A DNA stretch of 64,000 bases, from positions 28,794,605 to 28,858,604 of the forward strand of contig CM044959.1 of NCBI GenBank assembly GCA_024516035.1, read 5' to 3'. The notes beneath the pieces are model-generated. The model worked only from the letters and a program-made list of their open reading frames with translations, was not told the DNA's origin and did not search any database. The translations under genes were made by a program, and so were the position numbers. Position 1 is the stretch's first letter; every line of letters starts with the position of its first letter. Shown piece by piece: positions 1-10,561 of this stretch. This DNA comes from Bactericera cockerelli. Lineage: Eukaryota > Arthropoda > Insecta > Hemiptera > Triozidae.

Positions 1-660
1 TGGGAACCATCATCAACATGAGCATTCCTTTATCAAATAAAATAATAACACAGGGAAGGTAACGTTGATGGAGTCATGAGGTTTTGATACACACAAACAA
101 ATGTTATAAAAAATACGCAATTATTTTTAATATTTGCATACCATGTGTATTGCACAAAGAGTGTCTTTGATGCGTGATATTCAGGGTGGTGTCATGAGTC
201 ATGAATGTAGAAATAGAGGAAGATATTTCATCGCAACTTTGGTATACTTTGAGTCGAAACTTAAGCCGGGATCCTACTCAGGAGTACATTTCGAATCATT
301 CAAACGTTTCGCACCATTTTGTGTCGAATTTTGAATGCAAAGTGTTGCGAAGCAATGTTTCAGTCAGTGGGATTTCGATCTCATTTGATTCTAAATGAAG
401 AAGAGTGGAGCATGAAACGTTGCGCGCAGCGTTGCGAGACAAATTGAACCGGGAGTGCACACAAAAAAGGGAATGTATTTTGTTTTATACATAACTTCTG
501 AACCACTAAAGAATGTAAAAAGTTCTCGTTCCCATATTCCTTGAATGTGACCTGTTTATAGTGTTAAGAGTAAGTTTACAGTACATTTGTATTGTAATTG
601 TTCTGTAAATGTAATCTTAATTTTTCATTACATTAAGACGATAATGAATAAAGTTTTTAA
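1..660 (+). other. Unassigned stretch with a possible poly(A) signal
   Basis: Only short open frames (up to about 66 codons) are present and none resembles a family I know. A frame ending near 448 could be a last exon, but it lacks a convincing acceptor and homology. An AATAAA hexamer at 647-652 could be the 3' end of a plus-strand gene lying to the left of the window. Nothing firmer can be said. Confidence 0.2.
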
Positions 661-1626
661 GCAATTGCTGACACCTAAAATACCCCCTAGTGTGCGATAT
701 GACCGCCCTGTTTGAGGGCATTCTAATTAAAAATGTGCACTTTTTGGATTTTTCATTTTCCTTGAGTCTGAAACACTACTCATAGGGAAATGCTCTAGAA
801 TTTTGATGAGTCGATGAGTCACCAGGAAAATGAGCTATTTTGAAAATATAATAATATGTGTATATGAATTACATAAATTGTATCTTTTAACACTCCTTAA
901 TATCAATATGTATCTCAAATTTAGCATACATACTTTTGTGTGTATGCTACTAAGTGTAGTTACCTATGCTAATTATCACACTTCAATATTAATAGAGTTA
1001 TGATTTGGTGAAAAGCAGCCTGATGAAACATTTCATGTAGGTAATACTAGGTACATCTGGTACATATGTACGTGCGTTAGGCCGAAATGTAGCCTTGCAA
1101 TAATTGACCATGATTTAGGTAAATCTCTGAGCCATGATTAATCACGGATACTTCGTTTTTACCAAACTAGTTTCTATGAGCAAACCATGCAGTGTTAGAC
1201 CTAGACTAAATGTGATTAAAAAATCATAGTTTGTTATTTTGTAAGAATCGGACGAATAAGAATCTTTTTGAGTACACCTACGTCAATAGATAATGTTCTG
1301 ACAACAAAGCTACAGGAAATGTATGCAAACATCTTGCGCATCAGAAAAAAGAAACTACTATCTCAGCTCGGACTGGACAGAACGAACTATTTTGTTATCA
1401 CATAATGTTTGAACTTGGGGCAAAACAGTAGACAGTCAATCCTAAAAAACACTGAAATACTACTGTGAAGCAAATTGTGTCTCTACAATAAATTTGATGG
1501 TTTTCAACAAATTTCTGTACAATATCTACTTACATGATAACATGATCTGGATAAGAATTTTAGGTTACGAGTTTAGGAGTTAATTTATCACGTAGGTACC
1601 TACCTATAGCTATAATATTAATAATC

Positions 1627-1822
1627 TTGCCTTATTTATACTGCCCGATTAGGACTATTAAGCCCCATTATTCCAGCAGTAAGCTCAGGACATATTATTA
1701 TGTGGTAAAAATCCCAAATGGGAGGATAACTTGTCATGTCCCGGCTGGGTTTCGAACCCGCGACCTCTGGAATCTCTGGATTCACAGAGTGCCGCCTTTA
1801 CCACTGAGATACCGGGACAGAC
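1627..1822 (-). mobile_element. tRNA-headed SINE, family B
   Basis: On the minus strand a tRNA-like head (box A-like CAGTGGTAAAGG, box B-like GGGTTCGAAACCC) is followed by a tail ending near CAGTATAAATAAGGC. The same head and tail recur on the plus strand at 33500-33672 and 41690-41870, so this is a dispersed SINE and not a tRNA gene. Confidence 0.75.
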
Positions 1823-3967
1823 TGACCTCGTATACCTAATTTACAACATTGATGTAAATAAAGATCAAATCCAATTTTATTCAAGTAGGTAAGGCATAAG
1901 AACATACATCATACAGGTAGGCGTTATTGCTAACAGACTGAACAGTAAAATTAAATTAATCAAAATGGACGCAAAATTAGGCCACCCACCGGCACCGGTT
2001 GAAATTACGCCACTGGCGCATCCACCAATGACTCTTATTTGGAGATTTTAACTGTAGTTTGATGGGCGTCGTTTTTCATACATTTTTGATATCTTCAACC
2101 GTTGAGCAAAAACGCCAAATCCACTACAAACCGCCAAAAAATCCGCCACTTGCGTTTTTGTGCAAAACAGTTCAAAATGGATAAGAATTGACCCACCATA
2201 ATCTATCGATAAAACCCCCCAATCCAAAAGACTTTTTCCTCAATATCCAAAAGATTTATTAAAAGTAATTGGCGGAGCCGGGCAGAATTTTGAACGGCAA
2301 GCGGCAGCCTTTAGCGTTAACTAAGAGATATCGAAACATTTATAGGAATCGACCCTCCTCCCAAAATTGAAACTCCACATTAAAAAAAGTCCTTGTTGGA
2401 ACCTTCAGGAACTGGGGTGGAATTTTAGTCATCCAACTAGGACACTACCTACATATCTCCGAAGTATTTAATCCCTTTGAAAAAACGTAAAAATGTGACG
2501 AACTTTTTTGTAGTGAATTTTATGGATAGTAATTTAGTGCAGAAAACTGTTGCTCAAGATCATAATTTTCCAGTTAATTACGAAGAAATAGTAAGGTGAA
2601 ACTTTATCCCCCACCCTTAGATAGCTCAACTTCTATCCATCAGGACTTTAAGTAGGTATGTTTATTAGTATATCTTTCCTTACAACTATGCCAAAATTGT
2701 CTTACAGGTACACCAATTATGATTTATTTATAGATATCTATGTTGCTTGGACTATAAGCAAGAAAAAAAAGTTGAATAGTCTTGAAGCAATTTGAATAGT
2801 CATAATATGACTATTCAAATTGTGTGACTATTAGTGTGTACATTGTACATATTATGTACACACTAAATACTGGCGTCATTAAAAAATAATGAGAAGGTGA
2901 GTCATAAAAAAGAACAGATTACCGCCAGAGTAGCTCATTTCAATTCATAGTTCATTTCTTCAAATAAAAAATATTTGGGAGTGTTAACTTAAAAGTTCAT
3001 CATTCATTAGATGTTCAGTAAGAGTTGCAGAGTTACATACCATCTCAAGTATTATCTGTTTGAGGAATGTATGACTCATTCAACTTCCTGTCACTGGACT
3101 TCTCAGTACTTTATAATTATCATCATCATAATAATCATTATTTTATTTTATTTGTAACAGTACACAAAGATGTGGTAGGTAAACATTTATTTTAATTACA
3201 AAAAATAAATAAAAAAAAAAATAACCAGGAAATTTGTATAGGTCAATAAAAAATAATTTTGTCATTATTTTGCCTTATGGATTTACTGATTCGCCCAAAG
3301 TATGCCATGTTATTTTCTTCTACTTTTTTAAATCCATTTTTCAATTTGGCACACTTCAATTATTATTATTAGGCATTTTTGCCTCAGTAGAATTAAAAAA
3401 AAATCATTTTTATAATAATCTTAATTTGATTTTTGGCTTAGATTGAGAGAAAGGCTTCTCAAAATAAGTGTGTGTGTGGTGTGTGTGATGTGTGGGTGCA
3501 TATATGCGTGTGTATACAAAATATCTCAAGAATGGTAGAGAAATGTAATTTGACATGAAGCTTTAAAACATTACACAACTCAGAAGAATTCTGTGATTTT
3601 GGTGACTACAACCCTAGTGAAAACCCAGCAATATAATACTTTTGATTTTATACAGTGTAAAAGAATATTATGAACATTATGTAAAGAAAAATTGTACAAA
3701 AAAATAAAATAGTCACTGAAATACAGGGTGTAACAGTTTGGAACTTTGTACCCTATCAGAACCACCCATGAAAAGGTTTTTGAAACTTTCAAGAGCTTAT
3801 TATTTTCAGCCTAATCTAATCTTTAATTAACAGGAATAAATATGGCATTCCATTAAAAATTGTGAGAAAAAATGGAAATATATGGCCGGAAGGGCTGACC
3901 AGGCTGCAAAATAAGTATGATCACAGGACAGTCCCTGGTGCACTTCCAATCTTCAGAAATTTAAGGT

Positions 3968-4242
3968 GTATTTTTCTTTTGGTTAAATTTTTTTTCCAGG
4001 TTTGGTATTTCCAAATATTTCCAGTTTAGCTTCCTCACTATTTGCAAAAGAAAAATGTGTTTTGGTTCTTTTAAAGATAAACAATGGACTTGACCTATAA
4101 GAAATGGAAGCAATAATTTTATAAATCCATTTTGGTTAACCAAACTGGAAGAAGATTTTTCCTCTTCCAAAAGAAAAATGACTTTCTTACAGTTTATTCA
4201 TTTTATTCCAGTTGAATCCACTTTGATTAGAAAGAAAAATAC
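3968..4242. mobile_element. MITE, TIR GTATTTTTCTTT
   Basis: The ends are inverted copies of GTATTTTTCTTT(C/T) and the interior is related along most of its length to 33991-34269. No coding capacity. Length about 275 bp. The superfamily is not assigned because no clear target duplication was found. Confidence 0.65.
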
Positions 4243-5275
4243 CTATGGCTTTAGATAATCAAAAAATTCCATTGTGTACAAGTTAGAAACATCTCTACCT
4301 ATAGATAGAGGGAACTTCAAAAGTACATACTTTGTTGTATATAGGTACATATTTTTGTTTGGTCTCAAGCCTCAAATTACTTTGATCTCTCTTCTGTTTT
4401 TTCTTTGCCATATGGGGGTTTTAGCCTCTCAAGGAAACAGAAATTGATTTTGTTTTGTTCTATTGAGGTTCCACTGTACTATGGTTTAACATTTTCCTCT
4501 CCTTGAAAACAAGTTGATTAAAATTGATGGAAACAATGTGTTTTTCTTAGTTCTTATTTTATCTAGTATAAGTTTTAAATAAATGTCCAATTATAAGTAA
4601 TCAGAAATGATAAGTATTAGGAAATGTATTAAAGGATTTGAAGGAAGTTGTACTATCAGTACAATATGGTCTCCTACCTGTGCAGTGGTTACTACCAATG
4701 ATGTGTCTTTTGTGCTGAGAGAACATAAATGAAGGTCACAGCTTAAAGTTTTTTATGCAGTGCTAATAGCTAGAGTGTTTTCTAATAAAATTTAAAACTA
4801 ATTTTAAGATTAAAAACAACTTGAGCCTGGTTAAGGACTAATGTGATTTGTGAGGAACACTTTTTTGTTTGTTTAATATTTCACTTTTCAATTTCAAATC
4901 TTGTGTGATAAGAAAGGAGCGTGAGAGGGGTAACCCCATGAGTCATAAGCATCAGAGGGAGGGAGAAGCTTGACGTATTTGTTTAAACCTTGAAATTCGC
5001 TTAAAATAGACGTAAGTGAGAGCGGGAAATTTGAAGTTTCATAAATTAATCAATCAATCTATTAACTAATAACCACTGAGATAATTAAATTTATTAAATT
5101 ACCTAACTACAGTTACTACTTATTTTAGTTATTTTTAAATTTAAAGATAGAAAAGGAAGAAAGAATAAGAACAGCAAAATAATAGTAGAACCAACAATTT
5201 GTATCTCTAGTTCAATGAGCTGGCATTGAAGGCTCCTTCCTTGAATGACTGGTTCTCCTAGGATCATCTAGTTAA

Positions 5276-5340
5276 TCAACATTCAGCCCAACCCAGGCTG
5301 CGTGAGGTTAATGTGGGTAGTAGGTTTGTAAGTTTCCTGC
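5276..5340 (+). repeat. SINE core fragment
   Basis: It contains the segment CCCAACCCAGGCTG, GTGAGGTTAATGTGGGTAG and GGTTTGTAAGTTTCC found in the middle of the 5S-headed and several tRNA-headed SINEs of this window. No head is visible here, so it looks like an isolated fragment. Confidence 0.6.
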
Positions 5341-5802
5341 AAAAGTAATACCATCTTCATGAGTTGAATTATCATCTTTATGAGTGAAGGACTGAATGAA
5401 ATTACCTACATATTACTACCTACTAATTTTCAACAATTAATTATTTACTTACTTAACCCAGATAACGCGGTGAAATTTTTTGTTTTATTTTTTTGGAGTG
5501 ATAATTATATTGAGTCCTGAATCAAAATAAGTGCTGTCAACTTATCACTCGGACTCAAAACAAAGAGCTTGAGGTGTCGCCAACTAACCTCAACAAGCTG
5601 AATTAATTAGAAAAACCCACAATGTAGTACCTTTCACCAGATGTGGCTGACGTCCTTCTGGAAGGACGTCAGTCCCATCTGAATTAACTACGTACCTATT
5701 TTTAAAACTAAATAAAGAAAAAAGAACAGCACAAATTTTTATTTCTCAAATGAAAAAGAAATTGGCAAATCTCCAGGGCCATGTTTCTTAATGTTAGTTT
5801 TT

Positions 5803-5951
5803 TTTTTTAGTTATCATATTTGTGTTAATCACTTTCGTGATGTCACAACTACTCAAACTCGCTTTTCTAAAACTACGCTGAAACCAGGACTTGAACCACC
5901 GACCTCCAGGTTACAAGTCCACCGCCTTATCGATCAAGCCACTGAAGTCGG
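5803..5951 (-). mobile_element. tRNA-headed SINE, family C
   Basis: The minus strand carries a tRNA-like head with GGTTCAAGTCC (box B) and a TGT anticodon-like loop, resembling tRNA-Thr. The tail TCACGAAAGTGATTAACAC is shared with other copies. Three more copies lie at 37285-37408, 39575-39720 and 40366-40508, all in the same orientation. Confidence 0.75.
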
Positions 5952-6301
5952 TATGTTTCTTAATGTGATAGTAGATAATAAAATTTGGGAAACAAGTACA
6001 TCAGGCTGGTTGCACCACTTGGTACACAAAATTAGGTAGCTTGTCCATTCATTTGTCCTTTTCACAACCTTTCAGGATGCTAGCCCAAAATTTGTTCTTC
6101 AAGTGGTGCAGTCGGCTTAGGTATGTGTGCCTTTTTACCGTTAGGTGAGTTTCCATCATGTCTAGAGCGGGGGTCAGGTTTCGGAACATTTCAAATAATA
6201 ATTATCCTATGAAATTTTCCTGTATTAAAAAAAAAAACATGTTTATTATTAAAACTAACACATTACTTAAAAAAATAATATATATTTTTTTAATTTGGGT
6301 T

Positions 6302-6490
6302 TAATGTCACTCTCAACTGCATGGTCATAGCCATTCACAGCAAACTCACAAACCTGCTACCCACATTAACCTCATCCAGCCTGGGTTGGGCCCAAATGCC
6401 AGTATCATGAAGTCTTCACCTTGCTGGATATTGCTTAACTTTGGTGATCCTAAGAGAACCGGTACATTCAATGCACCATCAATGTGGGCC
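6302..6490 (-). mobile_element. 5S rRNA-derived SINE (SINE3 type)
   Basis: Read on the minus strand it begins with a 5S rRNA-like head (about 6490-6423). This contains TTGAATGTACCGGTTCTC and GATCACCAAAGTTAAGCA, which match the start, internal promoter region and GAAGTTAAGC segment of 5S rRNA. The shared SINE core (CCCAACCCAGGCTGGATGAG) and a tail follow. Relatives lie at 36163-36433 and 48265-48505. Divergence suggests a SINE copy, not a functional 5S gene. Confidence 0.75.
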
Positions 6491-6624
6491 AATAATATTT
6501 TACTTGTAAGTAAAAGTTTATCAATGTAAATCAGGAATGTTCTAAACAATCTCAATAAATTGAGGAAGTGTTACTTGTGACATACACTTTATTTCTATCC
6601 TTTAATTACAGCAAATTAAACAGA

Positions 6625-7776
6625 ATGTTGTTTTGCTCTAAATCTCTGTGCAAACTGTCAGTTCATATTAATAAAATCCACCATTGGAAGTATTCTACAA
6701 GAACCTCTGCTTGGCAGATCAACTCTTATGGAGGAATTGATGAAATACAATTGAATGAAAATGTGAAGACACCAGTGCTCAAGTCAAAGGAATTACTTGT
6801 GGAGATGAAAGCAGTTTCAGTCAACCCCATTGATGTGGCAATGCTTGGAGGTTATGGTCACGTTGTGTTGAATACTTTACGTCAGGTAGAGTCTTGTAGT
6901 TTGGAGCCAGTCTTGGAATTTCCTTTAATATTGGGTCGAGATTTTTGTGGTAAAATTGTTGGAAAAGGTGCAGGTGTTACTGATTTCAATATTGATGATG
7001 TTGTATATGGTGTCATTCAACCACACAAGCAAGGCAGCTTCTCCAAAGTTATTTTAGCAGACAGTGATCTAGTCCATAAGAAACCTTCAAATATATCTGA
7101 TGAAGAAGCAGCAGGTGTACTGTACACAGGTCTTACCGCTTGGTGTGCACTTCAGATTACAGCAGCATTAGGTCTTGTGTATTCAAGAGACAAGAGAGTT
7201 CTTGTTCTTGGAGCATCAGGTGGAGTGGGTACTATGGCTGTGCAACTTCTCAAAGCATGGGATATTGAAGTTGTGACAACATGCAGTGAAAATGCCAAGG
7301 ATTTGGTATGTTCCCTGAATCCTAACCTTGTTATAGACTACAATAGTACTGAAGCAATGCATGATATTGCTGATGCTGGTCCTTATGATGTTATCTTGGA
7401 TGCAGCTGGCATAACATTAGATGAAGTCAATTCTTATCTACCTTTCTTGAAAAGTGGAAAATTTTCAAAATTTGTAACTCTCAGGTCACCTTTTTTGAAG
7501 AATACCGACAACTTAGGTTTGGTTCCAGGGTTAATTAAAAATGCTGTTGATTTGCTAAAATGTAATTTTGATAGTGGTGAACTGCATAAGACCAACACCA
7601 TACGATGGGGATTCTTTATGCCAATACCATTTGCTGTCAAAGAAATAAACAAGTTCATTGACAGAGGTCAAATTAAACCTGTGATAGATAGTACTTACAA
7701 CTTTAATGAGTTACCTAGTGCATTTCAAAAAGTACAGCAAGGTCACCTGAGAGGCAAAGTGATTCTCAAAGCTTGA
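6625..7776 (+). CDS. RTN4IP1: RTN4IP1 homologue, mitochondrial NAD(P)H oxidoreductase
   Basis: The family is a zinc-independent medium-chain oxidoreductase of mitochondria (also called OPA10), linked in animals to coenzyme Q synthesis and respiratory function. The frame gives 383 residues, close to the human length of 396. Residues 1 to about 30 are basic, Ser/Thr-rich and lack acids, as expected of a mitochondrial targeting peptide. The GroES-like domain follows, with VNPID near 66-70 and GRDFCGKIVG from 104. The Rossmann NADPH-binding motif GASGGVG is at 196-202, and the C-terminal GHLRGKVILKA is typical of the family. The frame is open back to 6568, but TTTAATTACAG at 6601-6611 looks like a splice acceptor. 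ATG at 6625 is therefore taken as the start, with a 5' UTR intron upstream. The coding region has no introns, unlike the other genes here. No stop or frameshift interrupts it, so it appears functional. An AATAAA at 8434-8439 is a possible poly(A) signal. Confidence 0.93.
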   Translation: MLFCSKSLCKLSVHINKIHHWKYSTRTSAWQINSYGGIDEIQLNENVKTPVLKSKELLVEMKAVSVNPIDVAMLGGYGHVVLNTLRQVESCSLEPVLEFPLILGRDFCGKIVGKGAGVTDFNIDDVVYGVIQPHKQGSFSKVILADSDLVHKKPSNISDEEAAGVLYTGLTAWCALQITAALGLVYSRDKRVLVLGASGGVGTMAVQLLKAWDIEVVTTCSENAKDLVCSLNPNLVIDYNSTEAMHDIADAGPYDVILDAAGITLDEVNSYLPFLKSGKFSKFVTLRSPFLKNTDNLGLVPGLIKNAVDLLKCNFDSGELHKTNTIRWGFFMPIPFAVKEINKFIDRGQIKPVIDSTYNFNELPSAFQKVQQGHLRGKVILKA

Positions 7777-10561
7777 ACTTATTCGAATCACAACTATAAT
7801 GAACAACAAATATCCTGTAATTTCTGTACTTATATGTAAATGTTTTTATGGTATTATGTAAAATACAATGTACTACAAAAAGACAATTACCCTTCATTAC
7901 CTCAGGAATGGAATGAGAGTATTAAGTGACTCATTGAATCACTGTATCTCAGAATGCCAATATTTGGGACTTATTTTTTTGTAAAAATGTTTATGATCAT
8001 TGAGATATTTTCCTAAAAGGCATAGGAAAAAACTGGTATGTACAGTGGACTAAAGTAGTCATTGTAAAATATTGCCATTTAATTTTCTTCCAAAAAGTGC
8101 AATAAGTTTTATAGCTCTTGGCTGACAAGATACTGAAAAAAGAATCATACAAAAAAGGTACTAAGCAAAGATCCCCCTGTAAACTTATTTACTGTTCATT
8201 TCTTGAATACTTATGTGTGTATCTCATTAATATGTAATTAATAATTTTTGTTACAAATGTCCAACATAAGAGAAAATGAAGATCTAGGTATTTGTTTCTT
8301 GCTTGACTAAACTAGATATTTTATTTATTTAATCATAACCAGCTTTTAAGCATACAATTATTTTGGAATCTAATAACAAAAGATTGTCTTTTATTTTTGT
8401 AAGTTATTTTTTCACATTAAAGTATGACAAGTTAATAAAAGTATAGGTACTATAAGACTAAAGAAAAGAGAGAAGGATACAGATGGGCTACTTCTTCAAG
8501 AAGTTGACTTAAGGAAAATTGAATGATTGGTCAAAAACAAAAGAAGAATTTTGAGCTGCAGAAAAATCAGATGAATTTACTTAGAAGGTACAATCTAAAA
8601 TACTCTAAGTCTATTTGATACAGCTAATTTGATATGTGCTCAAAAGACAAAAATAAATTTAATCACTTACATAGTAATGATTCTAATACAAGTGATTTTA
8701 GTTTATCCAAAATTTATGGATAAGTGCTGTTATTTATTATTAAAACAAAGCATGTCCGCCTATATAAATAACTGCTTTATTTATAAATTTTGAAAAAAGA
8801 AAAAGACAGCAAAATATTATGAGGGTTTCGAAAATAAAAATTTTCAAATGACTTTATAAAAGTCCATTTTTTCATTACTAATAACTATAACAACAAGAAC
8901 AACACAAACATAAACAACAAAATAAATCAATTTAGTAGATAGTTTGTCCATTTAGATTTATTTGTGATAGCATAACTCTCAATGCCTTAATGCTTCCATT
9001 TTTTTGGTAATTTTTGGGCCAAAAGTTAGCACGTTTTACAGCATTGAAAATGATGTTCGTAATTTAATTTTGTAAAAGATTCTTGACTTTTACAAAGATC
9101 AATTTAATTTAAAGTTTAAAACGCATAAGAAAGTTTCTGTGGTTGAAAAGTGGACTGTTGGATTTTGCAACAAATCTAGTTGGGTATTTAATAAATAGAC
9201 CCAGGTTTTTTTATATACAGAATCAGAGTGAGATATCTCAGTTCACAAAACCATTAGTTATTATTGATCAGTGAGTGTTTCCAAAAGACAATGTTGCAGA
9301 TAGTTTGTCTATCTGTTTGTGACATAATAACTCTTTTAACAGATGAAATTTTGTAATTACGTATGGGTCTCTAAATTTGCTGTTATTTTTCAGGTTTTTT
9401 TATGTGATAAAAAAAAAAATATTGAAATAATTGATTTTTTTTACAATCAGAGAATGCAGAAAAAAAATCGTGGTTGTAATGTTTTAAAGGGCTCGTTGGC
9501 AGCCATAAAAGTTGGCTAGTTAATACATTTGATTTTGTCTGGGATATTCAATGAAACTAATTGAGTGCAGTATTGAATGAAAGGTCTTTTCTCTTGAAGC
9601 TTGATGTGACATTTTTAATTTGATTAAAAAAATCTGATAGGGGTTTACAGCTCAAAGAACCACTAGGTAATTATTAGGATTAGCTCTATTGTAGTATATC
9701 TATCTTGATACATAGCGCCTCTCTAATAAATGAGAAAGAACAAATAATTTAATAAAACTTAGAGAGAATTTTTATCCTTTAACTAGACTTGCTTTTCTTC
9801 TAGTACAATTTATTTTCAAGAATATCAAGGTTTTGAACATGGGATCTTCTGCTGGGTAAAGGGCACTTTATGATGAAACAAAACATTGTCTCAAGTAACT
9901 ATGTCCCATGGACCAAAATAATTACATAATTCCAATTGGTAAATCTCGTTTTAAAATAGAATAGTTACTTACATCCATCATTCACCTATTGAATTTTTCT
10001 TAACACAAAACTTTCTAATATAATAAACTGAAGTTGAGATTCTTTAGTGAATTTGTGACTACATACATATACTCTTGCTTAGAAACGTTTTTAAAAATAC
10101 CAAATTAAATTTCCATAACTTCAAATACATCGCCGGGGAGAGTGAGACTGTCAGTTCTGATTGTTAGGTTGAAATGCTGACACAATTTTTCTTTCCTGAG
10201 CTTCTCTGCTTCGTCGACCTGTCTTGGTCGACGTAAAGAACATACATGAGAATGACTTGATTTCAACAAGATGGAGGTACATCAACATCCTACACTGCTG
10301 GTGCCTTAATGGAAGTTGTTCGTTGAAAATTCTTAGGTCAACTCATTTCGGAGTCAGGTGATATTCTCTGCAATATTTATTGTATTATCTTAATTAATTC
10401 TTGCGGGTTATTTTGAAACCCAATCACTCTTTCTGACAGACCATGTACATCCAAAAATCCATAAAACGAATCGGAATGATTCCAGTCCAAAAATGCTAAT
10501 GCAAATTTATAGGTCCAAAACAACATATTACCATTTCAGAGTCATATTTAGACTCCTAATT
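7777..10561. other. Intergenic, AT-rich, no gene seen
   Basis: The RTN4IP1 3' UTR probably occupies the first several hundred bases. The remainder is AT-rich with short A or T runs and no open frame or repeat that I can name. A palindrome GTCGACCTGTCTTGGTCGAC lies near 10213-10232. RTN4IP1 and the following gene point towards each other across this stretch. Confidence 0.45.

Larger units (their letters stand above)
661..6301. other. Intergenic, AT-rich, with scattered repeats
   Basis: No coding exon was recognised. Apart from the SINEs and MITE listed separately, the stretch holds a GT-rich microsatellite near 3468-3515 and several A/T runs. A small palindrome lies at about 5653-5670 (GACGTCCTTCTGGAAGGACGTC-like). 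Confidence 0.5.

Noticed and set aside
134..398. Possible last exon of a gene to the left of the window
   Set aside because: The frames have nearby upstream stops and no clear acceptor or family match. Noted only as unassigned.
6568..6624. Extension of RTN4IP1 by 19 residues upstream of the chosen ATG
   Set aside because: The extension starts at GTG and crosses TTTAATTACAG, a likely splice acceptor. The peptide from 6625 already has a typical targeting sequence.
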